Below are positions 15,267 through 23,217 of a stretch of DNA of 35,287 bases, piece after piece. The number at the start of each line of letters is the position of its first letter. Within the stretch, counting starts at the first letter, position 1. Origin of the DNA: CAVALG01 sp045576295 (lineage in GTDB: Bacteria > Bacillota > Clostridia > Oscillospirales > Acutalibacteraceae); the NCBI GenBank assembly GCA_045576295.1, contig JAZNGF010000029.1:1-35287 (forward strand), written 5' to 3'. The position numbers and the translations under genes are program-made. The notes below the pieces were generated by a model. It was given only the letters and a program-made list of their open reading frames with translations, had not been told where the DNA came from and searched no databases.

Positions 15267-15295
15267 GGATTGCTTTGCATTTTGCGGCAATCCCT
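15267..15295 (+). other. Intercistronic hairpin between argG and argH
   Basis: GGGATTGC and GCAATCCC form an 8-bp perfect stem with a 13-nt loop. No T-run follows (TAAATTAAATTT), so it is more likely an mRNA-stability or partial-attenuation structure than a full terminator. Confidence 0.5.
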
Positions 15296-15343
15296 AAATT
15301 AAATTTAAGGTTTACGCCTTAAATTAGTGAAAGGAATATAAGT

Positions 15344-16714
15344 ATGGCTAAAATGTGGGCCGGAAGAACCTCCGGCATAACCGACAGCATTGCTGACGAT
15401 TTCAACTCATCAATCCGTTTTGATTGCAAAATGTTCAGGCAAGATATTAAGGGCAGCATTGCGCACGCTATGATGCTGGGCGCACAGAAAATAATAACCA
15501 AAGACGAGGCCGACAAACTGGTTGCAGGCCTTTCGGAAATTTTAGAAGACATTGAATCGGGCAAGTTAGAATTCGATATGAACAGCGAAGATATACATAT
15601 GTTTATCGAGCAGGTGTTAACCGAACGCCTTGGCGATACGGGCAAAAAACTTCACACCGCTCGCAGCCGTAACGATCAGGTTGCGCTCGACCTTAGAATG
15701 TACCTTCGCGACGAAACCGATAACATCATTTCCCTGCTTCGCTCACTGCTTGGCGTTTTGGCCGACAAGGCAGAGGAACACAAGGCAGCTATTATGCCGG
15801 GGTACACTCACCTGCAACGTGCTCAGCCCATCACATTTGGGCACCATTTAATGGCTTATGCTATGATGCTCTCGCGCGATATCGACCGACTTGAAGATTG
15901 CCGCAGGCGCACAAACATTTCGCCCATAGGATGCTGCGCACTTGCAGGAACAACCTACGAAACCGACAGGCGCTATGAAGCACAGCTTTTAGAGTTTGAT
16001 GATATTTGCCTCAACAGTCTCGACGGCGTTTCCGACCGTGATTTCTGCGCTGAACTTATGTCGGCAATTGCAATTCTTATGATGCACCTTTCAAGGTTTT
16101 CTGAAGAAATAATCCTTTGGTCGAGCTGGGAGTTCAAATTTATAGAACTATCTGATTCATACACAACAGGCTCATCAATAATGCCGCAAAAGAAAAACCC
16201 CGATATGGCAGAGCTTGTTCGCGGAAAAACCGGCAGAGTATATGGCGATTTAATGGCACTGCTCACAACCCTTAAAAGCCTTCCGCTTGCATATAATAAA
16301 GATATGCAGGAAGACAAGGAAGCCGTGTTCGACGCGGTTGAAACCGTTCAAATGTGCCTTAAGGTGTTCACACCTATGATTGAAACAATGTCGGTTTGCG
16401 CCGATAATATGAAAAGGGCGGCACAGGGCGGCTTCATAAACGCAGCCGACCTTGCCGATTACCTTGTTAAAAAAGGCCTGCCATTTAGAAGTGCCTATAA
16501 AATTTCGGGCGAAATAGTTGCAAAATGCATTGCCGACAAAACCGTTCTTGAAGAACTGCCGCTTGAAGTTTACAAATCATTCAGCGAACTGTTTGAAGAA
16601 GATTTATACAACGATATTGATTTAACAACCTGCGCCCAAAAACGCATTTCCGAAGGCGGAACATCGGTTAAATCGGTTGAAAATCAAATTGCATTTATTC
16701 GTTCAAGGCTTTAA
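15344..16714 (+). CDS. argH: Argininosuccinate lyase
   Basis: 456 aa, full length. It splits argininosuccinate into arginine and fumarate, the last step of the pathway. The fumarase/aspartase superfamily signature GSSIMPQKKNPD is present near residue 280 and carries the catalytic-loop serine. TARSRNDQVALDLRM and PGYTHLQRAQPITFGHH are the other two conserved blocks, the latter with the active-site Thr-His. AAAGGA lies 9 nt before the ATG. It forms an operon with argG and ends at a strong bidirectional terminator. Confidence 0.98.
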   Translation: MAKMWAGRTSGITDSIADDFNSSIRFDCKMFRQDIKGSIAHAMMLGAQKIITKDEADKLVAGLSEILEDIESGKLEFDMNSEDIHMFIEQVLTERLGDTGKKLHTARSRNDQVALDLRMYLRDETDNIISLLRSLLGVLADKAEEHKAAIMPGYTHLQRAQPITFGHHLMAYAMMLSRDIDRLEDCRRRTNISPIGCCALAGTTYETDRRYEAQLLEFDDICLNSLDGVSDRDFCAELMSAIAILMMHLSRFSEEIILWSSWEFKFIELSDSYTTGSSIMPQKKNPDMAELVRGKTGRVYGDLMALLTTLKSLPLAYNKDMQEDKEAVFDAVETVQMCLKVFTPMIETMSVCADNMKRAAQGGFINAADLADYLVKKGLPFRSAYKISGEIVAKCIADKTVLEELPLEVYKSFSELFEEDLYNDIDLTTCAQKRISEGGTSVKSVENQIAFIRSRL

Positions 16715-16728
16715 TAAAGTTAATTCAC

Positions 16729-16767
16729 AAAAAATCGGCGCCATCAAACGATGGTGCCGATTTTTTT
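16729..16767. terminator. Bidirectional terminator between argH and the Ca2+ ATPase gene
   Basis: A 15-16-bp stem around ATCGGCGCCATC / GATGGTGCCGAT with loop AAAC is flanked by an A-run on the left and seven T residues on the right. It therefore works for both convergent genes; its right edge overlaps the stop codon region of the ATPase gene. Confidence 0.95.
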
Positions 16768-19405
16768 ATTTTTCCTTAGCAGTTTTTCTTTGAATAAATT
16801 TAACAATCTCAACAACGGGAATAACAAGTACGCCGAGAAGTATTGCAATCAGGTATTCTTTCAAATCAACTCTTGTGAACTCGAACGCCTTTGCCAAGAA
16901 CGGAATCTCGCAAACAAGCGTGGTTAAAACAAAAGAACCTAAAGCCGCAAAAAGCAGCACTTTGTTAACAGAGCCGAGCCTAAATATGCTGCCGCGCTGC
17001 GAACGCATATTAAAGCTGTGGAAAATCTCTGCCATTGACATGGTTAAAAACGCCATTGTCATTCCGTGAGCACTGTTTGTTACAGCCCAATTGCCCGTTT
17101 CAACAAAATGACCTATAAAATACGAAATTAAGGTAAGTAGCGTTACAAGCGCGCCCTGATAGGCAATATCGGCGCCCATTCCGCCCGCAAAAACGCCTTC
17201 CTTTTTATCGCGCGGCTTGCGGCGCATAAGCCCCGGCTCTGCCCTTTCCATTCCAAGTGCGAGCGCCGGGAAACAGTCGGTTACGAGGTTTATCCAAAGC
17301 AGGTGCACAGGCTTTAAAACCGTAAACCCCATAAGTGTTGCGGCGAAAATAGCAAGCACCTCGCTCATATTAGAGCCTAACAAAAACTGTATCGACTTGC
17401 GGATGTTATTATAAATGCGCCTGCCCTCTTCAACCGCGCCCACAATGGTTGCAAAATTGTCATCAGCCAAAACCATATCGGCAACATTTTTAGTAACGTC
17501 GGTTCCCGTAATTCCCATTCCAACGCCGATGTCGGCCTCTTTGATCGAGGGTGCATCGTTAACGCCGTCGCCCGTCATAGCCGTAACGTATCCTGCCTTT
17601 TTCCAAGCATTTACAATTCGGGTTTTATGCTCGGGTTGAACTCGCGCATAAACGCTGATGTTCATGAATTCATGCTCAAATTCTTCATCACTCATAGCCG
17701 ATAGCTCTGCCCCGGTAATGGCGCCCGATGCATCGTCTATAATGCCAAGCTCTTTGGCAATTGCAACGGCGGTGTCAATATGGTCGCCTGTAATCATTAT
17801 GGGGCGAATACCAGCACCTTTACATTCAACTATAGCAGCTTTTACCTCGGGGCGAACAGGATCGATCATCCCTGTAAGCCCTGTAAAGCAAAGGCCACTT
17901 TCAAGAAAATCGCTCTCATAAGACTCGGGCGCTTCACTCCACACCCTTTCAGCCGAGGCGAGAACCCTGAGCGCCTTATCAGCCATTGCCTTATTTGCGG
18001 CAGCAATTTCTCGCTTATATTCCTCGGTCATAGGAACGGCCTTGCCGTCTTTCAAATAATAATCGCATCGGCCTATAATTACATCGGGCGCGCCCTTTGT
18101 AAACTGAATGTACCCACTACCCATTTTATGAACGGTCGACATCATTTTACGCTCAGAATCAAAGGGTGCCTCGCCGCAGCGCTCAAGACGTGCTTTAAGT
18201 TCGGGTTTTTTAAGCGAGAGTGTTCCAGCCCAAGAAACTAATGCCGCTTCGGTCGGCTCACCCGTAACAGTTCCGTCGCCACTAAGCTCTGCATCATTAC
18301 AAAGTGCCATTGCGGTGGCAAGGCGCTTTTCATCCTCGCAGAATGCATCAACAACCGTCATTTTATTTTGGGTAAGCGTGCCCGTTTTATCTGAACAGAT
18401 TATCTGCGCGCAACCGAGCGTTTCAACCGCTGTTAGCTTTCTTATGATAGCGTTACGCTTCGACATATTGGTTACCCCGATTGACAAAACAACCGTTACA
18501 ACCGCCGCAAGGCCTTCAGGAATTGCCGCAACCGCTAACGACACGGCAACCATAAAGGAGTTGAGTGCAACATCAAAACTAAAGCTTCCCGCCCTTATAA
18601 GCTGAACGCCGAAAACCAAAACGCAGATACCGAGAACTATCCATGTAAGGGTTTTTGAAAGCTGCGAAAGCTTTAATTGAAGAGGAGTTTTGCCCTCTTC
18701 CGCCTTGCCGAGCGCATCGGCAATCTTGCCCATTTCGGTGTTCATTCCTGTTTTGGTTACAACCGCCGTTCCGCGGCCGTACACAACCGTGCTGCCCATA
18801 TAAAGCATATTTTTGCGGTCGCCTAATGATACATCGCTTTTCGTGTCTTTCAAATTTATTATATCAATAAATTTATTAACGGGGACAGATTCACCCGTAA
18901 GTGCGGCCTCTTCACATTTAAGGCTTGCGCTTTCAAGTATCCTCGCATCAGCCGGGACTGCATCGCCCGCTTCAACCAGAATAATATCGCCCACAACAAT
19001 GTCTTCGCTCGGTATTACCTGAACCTGGCCATCTCTTAAAACCTTTGTCGTGGCCGCTGACATTTCCTGTAGCGCCTCAATTGCCTTTTCGGCCTTGCTT
19101 TCTTGGTATACCCCCAAAACAGCGTTAACCAAAACAACCGCTATAATAATGATAACATCGGCGAAGCTCTCATTTTCTATTACCGCCAAAACGCCGCTAA
19201 CCGCCGCCGCAATGATAAGTATAATAATCATTGGGTCGGTTAACTGCTCAAAAAAGCGGCGTACAATCGACTTACCCTTTTCGGCCTTTAAACGGTTTTT
19301 TCCGTTTGCTGTTAAGCGGCGTTTTGCCTCATCCTCTGTTAAGCCGTTTTCATTTGTGCCCAAAGCCTCTAACACCTTTTTAGGTTCTTCACAATAATAA
19401 CGCAT
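16766..19405 (-). CDS. Calcium-translocating P-type ATPase (P2-type)
   Basis: 879 aa, full length. The motifs are complete: actuator TGES at 170-173, phosphorylation site DKTGTLTQ with Asp339, KGAPD in the nucleotide domain, and the hinge TGDGVNDAPS. Ca2+-pump type is supported by M4 AAIPEGLAAVV (about 293-303) and M6 NLVTDCFPALALGME, which match the SERCA/LMCA1 pattern rather than heavy-metal pumps (no CPC, no metal-binding N-domain). It has about ten membrane helices and would export Ca2+ at the cytoplasmic membrane. AAGGGGG lies 8 nt before the ATG. It is 17 bp downstream of mntP and probably shares its Mn2+-controlled transcript. Confidence 0.94.
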   Translation of the reverse strand: MRYYCEEPKKVLEALGTNENGLTEDEAKRRLTANGKNRLKAEKGKSIVRRFFEQLTDPMIIILIIAAAVSGVLAVIENESFADVIIIIAVVLVNAVLGVYQESKAEKAIEALQEMSAATTKVLRDGQVQVIPSEDIVVGDIILVEAGDAVPADARILESASLKCEEAALTGESVPVNKFIDIINLKDTKSDVSLGDRKNMLYMGSTVVYGRGTAVVTKTGMNTEMGKIADALGKAEEGKTPLQLKLSQLSKTLTWIVLGICVLVFGVQLIRAGSFSFDVALNSFMVAVSLAVAAIPEGLAAVVTVVLSIGVTNMSKRNAIIRKLTAVETLGCAQIICSDKTGTLTQNKMTVVDAFCEDEKRLATAMALCNDAELSGDGTVTGEPTEAALVSWAGTLSLKKPELKARLERCGEAPFDSERKMMSTVHKMGSGYIQFTKGAPDVIIGRCDYYLKDGKAVPMTEEYKREIAAANKAMADKALRVLASAERVWSEAPESYESDFLESGLCFTGLTGMIDPVRPEVKAAIVECKGAGIRPIMITGDHIDTAVAIAKELGIIDDASGAITGAELSAMSDEEFEHEFMNISVYARVQPEHKTRIVNAWKKAGYVTAMTGDGVNDAPSIKEADIGVGMGITGTDVTKNVADMVLADDNFATIVGAVEEGRRIYNNIRKSIQFLLGSNMSEVLAIFAATLMGFTVLKPVHLLWINLVTDCFPALALGMERAEPGLMRRKPRDKKEGVFAGGMGADIAYQGALVTLLTLISYFIGHFVETGNWAVTNSAHGMTMAFLTMSMAEIFHSFNMRSQRGSIFRLGSVNKVLLFAALGSFVLTTLVCEIPFLAKAFEFTRVDLKEYLIAILLGVLVIPVVEIVKFIQRKTAKEK

Positions 19406-19422
19406 TTCTGCAACCCCCTTAA

Positions 19423-20013
19423 TTAAAATATGCCCGTAATGAAAATTTCAAGTCCTATAAAAATCAAAATAAGCCCGCCGAAGATTTGCGCTTTATTTGA
19501 AAGGCGAGTTCCAAACCGCTTGCCTATCCACACTCCGCCAAGGCATACTATAAAGGTAACCGCCGCAATTATAAGCGATGCAAAAAGTGCACCAAGCCAA
19601 TCATATTCGGCAAGCGTAAACCCAACCGACAGCGCATCAATAGATGTGGCAGCGCCTTGAAGCAATAGCGCTGCAACGCCAACGCCTGACGCTTCCTCGG
19701 CTTCATCTTTATGTAAAATACCATCTAACAGCATTTTGCCGCCTATGAAGGCTAAAAGCAGCATAGCTATCCAAGGGATAAGTATTTCGAACCAATGAAA
19801 CCACTGCGCCACCGTGCAAACGCAAAGCCTGCCAAGCAGGGGCATAAGCGCCTGAAAAAAGGCAAACACGCCTGCAACCGCGCACATTTTACCGCCGCGC
19901 ATTTTAGGTTCATTAAGTCCGTTCGCCATTGAAACCGAAAAGGCATCCATTGCGAGGCCGAGGCCAAGCAGTGCGCTGTTGAAAAAGAATAAAAAGTTGT
20001 AACTCAATTCCAT
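19423..20013 (-). CDS. mntP: MntP family manganese efflux pump
   Basis: 196 aa, about six membrane helices. The two pseudo-symmetric motifs with membrane Asp residues are present: GLAMDAFSVSMANGL (N-half) and AATSIDALSVGFTLA (C-half). MntP exports Mn2+ and protects from manganese excess. The manganese-sensing riboswitch directly upstream confirms the assignment. The gene is followed after 17 bp by the Ca2+-type ATPase; since some such P-type pumps also move Mn2+, the pair may form one Mn2+-responsive efflux unit (inference). Confidence 0.95.
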   Translation of the reverse strand: MELSYNFLFFFNSALLGLGLAMDAFSVSMANGLNEPKMRGGKMCAVAGVFAFFQALMPLLGRLCVCTVAQWFHWFEILIPWIAMLLLAFIGGKMLLDGILHKDEAEEASGVGVAALLLQGAATSIDALSVGFTLAEYDWLGALFASLIIAAVTFIVCLGGVWIGKRFGTRLSNKAQIFGGLILIFIGLEIFITGIF

Positions 20014-20033
20014 TTCTCCTTTTTTGCAAATAA

Positions 20034-20128
20034 TAAAACCCTGAATACAACCAACAAGTTATACTCAGGGCACATTTTTACAAAAAGAACTCTTGTATAA
20101 CTCTAAAAAGGGTGTATACATGAGTCTC
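20034..20128 (-). terminator. Two tandem terminator hairpins of the mntP riboswitch
   Basis: On the minus strand, first ACTC-A-TGTATA pairs with TATACA-A-GAGT (about 20086-20125) and is followed by TTCTTTTT. Second, CCCTGA...TCAGGG (20039-20067, with inner AAC/GTT pairing) is followed by TTTTATTATTT. The first overlaps the 3' edge of the aptamer, so it can act as the expression platform. Confidence 0.7.
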
Positions 20129-20205
20129 GCAATTTAAAACAAGCCAGGCGTTACGCCAGGATGTTGACTTGTTACGCATACAGCGCTTGCTACTCCCCCA
20201 CGGGA
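20105..20205 (-). ncRNA. yybP-ykoY manganese riboswitch
   Basis: Read on the minus strand, the conserved 5' strand GGGGGAGUAGC (20189-20199) is followed by an AACAAG...CUUGUU stem holding the AUCCUGGCGUAACGCCUGG segment, then UGCGAGACUC. These are the hallmarks of the yybP-ykoY aptamer, which binds Mn2+ and turns on exporter genes. It lies between a promoter and mntP. Confidence 0.9.
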
Positions 20206-20218
20206 ATTTACATTGATT

Positions 20219-20246
20219 ATTATAATACCGCAAAAAAATTTGTCAA
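20219..20246 (-). promoter_or_regulatory. Sigma-A promoter of the riboswitch-mntP transcript
   Basis: TTGACA (20241-20246) and TATAAT (20219-20224) on the minus strand, spacer 16 bp, about 20 bp before the aptamer. Confidence 0.88.
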
Positions 20247-20335
20247 GCATTAATCTGAATTTTTCAAAAATTTCACCCGCAGCTAAACCTTAACAATATA
20301 TATGCTTAAAGGGCGGGCGGTAGAAGTGGCAGGTA

Positions 20336-20364
20336 TTGACAAGTTTCGACGGATGGTGTACTAT
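20336..20364 (+). promoter_or_regulatory. Sigma-A promoter of the orphan membrane protein gene
   Basis: TTGACA (20336-20341), 17-bp spacer, TACTAT (20359-20364), 24 bp before the ATG. Confidence 0.75.
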
Positions 20365-20387
20365 TTTTTATAAAGGAGGATACCATT

Positions 20388-21098
20388 ATGAAAGCACCGA
20401 GTATAGTTCGTTTGGTGGCGGTTGTCGCACTCACCGTTATTTTATTGCCTATCGTCCTGTCGCTGTATTGCAACATTAGTGTGGGGTCCGCTCCCGAAGA
20501 AATCGGATCAGCTATATTGGCGGCTGTACCTTTGGGCGAACAGATCATGAACACGGTTCTTGCCATCACAGGCAGCAACGGCGAAGCGTTGATTTCGACT
20601 CTCGATTGGATGAATGCCCACAATATTTCCGAAGCTGAAGCACTGGTTATGGAAGTCTCCCAGATTTTCCTCATCAGTGTAATCATGATGGCACTGGAAA
20701 CCCTTATCGGTCTCGCCTTCAAAAAAGTCGAGAGAGGCATCATCAATCAAATTGCCAACATTCTTTATAAAGTGTTAGTTGTATTCTGCGCCGCTCTTTT
20801 TGCAAAATGGGTCTACAGCTTTTTCCTTGTACAAGTATCCCAGCTGACCGGTGCGTCACAGCGTGTGATGATTTATACCGTTTCCATTCTGTCGGTTGTC
20901 GGCTCAATCGTAGCCTTAATTTTCGGCGGTGGCTTTATGAAATCGATGATGAAATGCTCGCTGAAAATGATCGAAGCACTGATTACGTTTATTTTGGGAT
21001 GTGCATTGCTCATGGCCCTCTTCCCGTGGTATATCTTAATTCTCATCTGGATTGCAGTCATTTGGGGATGCTATTTCGCGGAAAAGCTCATCAAGTAA
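20388..21098 (+). CDS. Multi-spanning membrane protein, unrecognised
   Basis: 236 aa; I do not recognise the family. It has a strong AAAGGAGGA site 7-8 nt before the ATG, its own promoter and its own terminator. Hydrophobic segments lie at about 7-28, 88-110, 124-148, 160-183 and 193-231 (long enough for two). The loop at 30-85 is mildly acidic and probably outside; KKVERG after helix 2 and KSMMKCSLK before the last helices suggest cytoplasmic sides. No catalytic or metal motif is seen. Leu is coded largely by CTG, CTC and TTG, where neighbouring genes favour CTT, so it may be acquired. It sits alone, facing away from mntP and next to a palindrome element and tRNA genes. Confidence 0.8.
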   Translation: MKAPSIVRLVAVVALTVILLPIVLSLYCNISVGSAPEEIGSAILAAVPLGEQIMNTVLAITGSNGEALISTLDWMNAHNISEAEALVMEVSQIFLISVIMMALETLIGLAFKKVERGIINQIANILYKVLVVFCAALFAKWVYSFFLVQVSQLTGASQRVMIYTVSILSVVGSIVALIFGGGFMKSMMKCSLKMIEALITFILGCALLMALFPWYILILIWIAVIWGCYFAEKLIK

Positions 21099-21146
21099 TT
21101 GCTTCGCAACGAAACCCGAGATTCCAACGTAACAATAATCGACGAA

Positions 21147-21191
21147 CAAAAAGAGACTGATTGAGGGCAAAACTTCAATCGGTCTCTTTTT
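21147..21191 (+). terminator. Terminator of the orphan membrane protein gene
   Basis: GAGACTGATTGA pairs with TCAATCGGTCTC (one T-G pair), with AAAAA before and TTTTT after. It would also work on the minus strand. Confidence 0.9.
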
Positions 21192-21280
21192 ATGGTGTGT
21201 TTATGCGTGGAAACACACCAATTTTTATCGGTTTTGGTGCGTTTTGGCGCTTTTAACTGATTATATCACAAACTCTGGCG

Positions 21281-21462
21281 TTTTTCAATGATATATCGCT
21301 TGCGCGATATGATATACGGCTATGCCGCATGATATATTTGCTTTGCAAATATGATATAATATCCGTTCCTTCATGTGCCGAAGGCATATATCATCCACCG
21401 AAGGTGGATATCATATCGAAGATATATCACCCGTTCCGACAGAAACGGATATCATTGAAAAA
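21281..21462. repeat. 182-bp palindrome-array element with 14-bp terminal inverted repeats
   Basis: The ends TTTTTCAATGATAT (21281-21294) and ATATCATTGAAAAA (21449-21462) are perfect inverted repeats. Inside are hairpins ATATCGC/GCGATAT (21293-21310), CGGC/GCCG (21317-21327), ATATTTGC/GCAAATAT (21334-21352), ATGTGCC/GGCATAT (21373-21389), ATCCACC/GGTGGAT (21393-21409) and ATATC/GATAT (21413-21425). The last three are enclosed by ATATCCGTT/AACGGATAT (21359-21367, 21444-21452). GAA loops recur and units are joined by TGATAT or ATCAT. There is no coding sense. It may be a MITE-like element or a folded nucleic acid. Confidence 0.8.
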
Positions 21463-21492
21463 AAAACTCTTTTGCCTTGGTAGGCAAAAGAG
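21458..21492 (-). terminator. Terminator of the tRNA-His/tRNA-Gln operon
   Basis: On the minus strand CTCTTTTGCC and GGCAAAAGAG (10 bp, loop of 6) are followed by nine T residues. Part of the T-run is shared with the end of the palindrome element. Confidence 0.93.
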
Positions 21493-21502
21493 GTTTCTTT
21501 CG

Positions 21503-21577
21503 TGGCTGGGGTGGCAGGATTCGAACCTACGAATGCAGCAGTCAAAGTGCTGTGTCTTACCGCTTGACGACACCCCA
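21503..21577 (-). tRNA. tRNA-Gln (anticodon TTG)
   Basis: A full cloverleaf is readable: acceptor TGGGGTG/CACCCCA, anticodon stem CAGCA/TGCTG around CTTTGAC (anticodon TTG), T-loop GGTTCGAATCC, and encoded CCA. It is the second gene of a two-tRNA transcript. Confidence 0.97.
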
Positions 21578-21634
21578 ATATTATATTTTAAGTTTTAATA
21601 TGAGCACGCCTTTAAAAAGGCATGCTCATATAAC

Positions 21635-21712
21635 TGGGGTGGATGATGGGGCTCGAACCCACGACCTCCAGAGCCACAATCTGGCGCTCTAGCCAACTGA
21701 ACTACATCCACC
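21635..21712 (-). tRNA. tRNA-His (anticodon GTG)
   Basis: Acceptor GTGGATG/CATCCAC with the His-specific extra G at -1 facing C73, anticodon stem CCAGA/TCTGG around TTGTGGC (anticodon GTG), T-loop GGTTCGAGCCC, and encoded CCA. A near-perfect hairpin (TATGAGCA.../...TGCTCATA, about 21600-21631) separates it from tRNA-Gln and may guide processing. Confidence 0.97.
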
Positions 21713-21728
21713 ATACAGTGCAAATGCT

Positions 21729-21757
21729 ATTATATCAATCGTGCCTTTATTTGTCAA
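21729..21757 (-). promoter_or_regulatory. Sigma-A promoter of the tRNA-His/Gln operon
   Basis: TTGACA (21752-21757), 17-bp spacer and TATAAT (21729-21734) on the minus strand, about 16 bp before the tRNA-His 5' end: a perfect consensus, as expected for stable RNA. Confidence 0.92.
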
Positions 21758-21766
21758 TAGGAAATT

Positions 21767-21982
21767 TTAAATTTTAAACTCTTCACCACTAATTTTTTCA
21801 ATTACCCTTATTTTTTTAGGTTGCCTTTTAATAGGGTCATACCTAAAACGGCGGCAAAATTCATCAGCCCGTGTTAAGCCCTTCTTTTCGCACACAACAG
21901 TATCGGTGCCGCGGCACAACACACCATAGCGGCAATATGAGCAAGAAGGTTCAACCGATTTACTGAAAAAACCCGATTTCAT
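21767..21982 (-). CDS. Small cysteine-rich protein, probably zinc-binding
   Basis: 71 aa with cysteines at 14, 17, 23, 31 and 43: CSYCRYGVLC then VVCEKKG then FCRRFRYDPIKRQPKK. The CxxC pair with further cysteines and a basic tail suggests a small metal-binding, perhaps nucleic-acid-linked protein. I believe similar short proteins ending in CRRFRYDPxKR are common in Clostridia, but I know of no function. GGAGAG lies about 8 nt before the ATG. It lies between ylbJ and the tRNA promoter, and its stop codon is only about 10 bp from the tRNA -35 box. Confidence 0.8.
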   Translation of the reverse strand: MKSGFFSKSVEPSCSYCRYGVLCRGTDTVVCEKKGLTRADEFCRRFRYDPIKRQPKKIRVIEKISGEEFKI

Positions 21983-22051
21983 ACATATCTCTCCACTAAC
22001 TTTAATTATCTACGATTATATCACACATCCCACTAAATTTCTACAATAATT

Positions 22052-23116
22052 TTAAAGTTGTGATTTGTTTACACTTTTTGAAACATAAAAGGTGAAAACC
22101 ACAAGCATTAACACAAGCGCCGCCAGAGCCGCGGGCGAGAGCAGATTTGCGTTATATGAAGCCCCAATACCATTCGACACCGTTTCGGCACTTAACGGAA
22201 AAGCGTAAAGTAGCCCTTTGCAAATAATAAAAGATAGCGCCCCATGCGCAAGCCTTGATAAAATCAAACGCACGAAAGAAGCGCCTATCTCCCCTGCCGA
22301 TGCCATAACCTGAAAAATCACCGAAAAGCCCGAAAAACCCAAAAAAAACGAAACCATAGGAACAGAAACATCAGCCCCTGCAAGCCCTGTTGTTACCTCG
22401 GCAAAGCAGCATATTATATCGGCCATATATTCGTTTAAGGGAAGAAGTTTAATTAGCGCGCAAACCACCGAAAAAAGCACAACAAAGGCACATATCGAAA
22501 ACATACCATTTGCGGCCGAGGCTACCGATTTCACAAAACAGTCGGAAAGCGACTCGGTTGAAGCATTTTTGCGCCCGCCTGCCGCCTTAACCCGTTTTAA
22601 TGTTATAATTCTGCACATAATAACCGCCGCCGCTATGTGCGACAAAAAAAGCATTGCCCCCGCGTTTTTATAGCCCAACATTCCGCTTCCAACCGCGATA
22701 ATTATAAACGATGGGCCGCCGTTCACACAAAACAAAAGCATCTGCCGCGCACGCTCACGCGAAATTTCGCCCCTACCGTACATCTCGGCAACAAGCCGTG
22801 CACCAATTGGGTAGCCGCTGATTGTAGACATTAAAAACACGCCAAATTCACTCCACGAAAGGCCAAGCAGCACCCCTGTTACTTGCCCCAAGCACCGCTG
22901 CCCATAGCGCAAAACCCCACTCATACAAATAAAATAGGCAACCACCGAAAACGGAAAAAGTGACGGCACAACCACGGCGGCGCAAAGCCTCAACCCCTCT
23001 GCCGCGCCCGCCTTTACAGCATTAGGCGTTATAAACACAAAAGCGCCCAAAGCAGCAACCAATAAAACCGTAAAACCCCTTAAAAACCACTTGCAACTTA
23101 AACTTTTAAAACCCAT
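22052..23116 (-). CDS. ylbJ: Sporulation integral membrane protein YlbJ
   Basis: 354 aa, about eight membrane helices of the nucleoside-recognition (Gate) superfamily. Family marks are VVPSLFPFSVVAYF near residue 50-65, STISGYPIGARLVAEMY, and FCVNGGPSFIIIAVG. In B. subtilis YlbJ is a mother-cell protein needed for spore cortex formation. ATG 23116 is preferred, with GGTGAT just upstream; GTG and TTG codons a few residues earlier are also in frame. It diverges from yqfC, sharing a 101-bp intergenic region with an 8-bp inverted repeat, so both may be switched on together in the mother cell (inference). Confidence 0.92.
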   Translation of the reverse strand: MGFKSLSCKWFLRGFTVLLVAALGAFVFITPNAVKAGAAEGLRLCAAVVVPSLFPFSVVAYFICMSGVLRYGQRCLGQVTGVLLGLSWSEFGVFLMSTISGYPIGARLVAEMYGRGEISRERARQMLLFCVNGGPSFIIIAVGSGMLGYKNAGAMLFLSHIAAAVIMCRIITLKRVKAAGGRKNASTESLSDCFVKSVASAANGMFSICAFVVLFSVVCALIKLLPLNEYMADIICCFAEVTTGLAGADVSVPMVSFFLGFSGFSVIFQVMASAGEIGASFVRLILSRLAHGALSFIICKGLLYAFPLSAETVSNGIGASYNANLLSPAALAALVLMLVVFTFYVSKSVNKSQL

Positions 23117-23140
23117 TTTTATCACCAATAAATTATATTA

Positions 23141-23180
23141 ATGCCGCGGCTGAATTATTAAGAGGCACGCGGCATATTTT
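23141..23180. promoter_or_regulatory. Palindrome and possible sigma-E promoter between ylbJ and yqfC
   Basis: ATGCCGCG (23141-23148) and CGCGGCAT (23168-23175) form an 8-bp inverted repeat. On the plus strand GAATTAT (23152-23158 region) and CATATTTT (23173-23180) loosely fit the sigma-E pattern with about 14 bp between them. On the minus strand the other arm gives CATTAATA. The fit is partial. Confidence 0.35.
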
Positions 23181-23217
23181 TTAAAGAAGATATTATTACT
23201 GTGTGGGGGATATTAAG

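Noticed and set aside
21192..21280. Additional gene or terminator between the orphan gene and the palindrome element
   Set aside because: Only a short GGTGTGTTT...AAACACACC hairpin is present; no open frame with a start signal.
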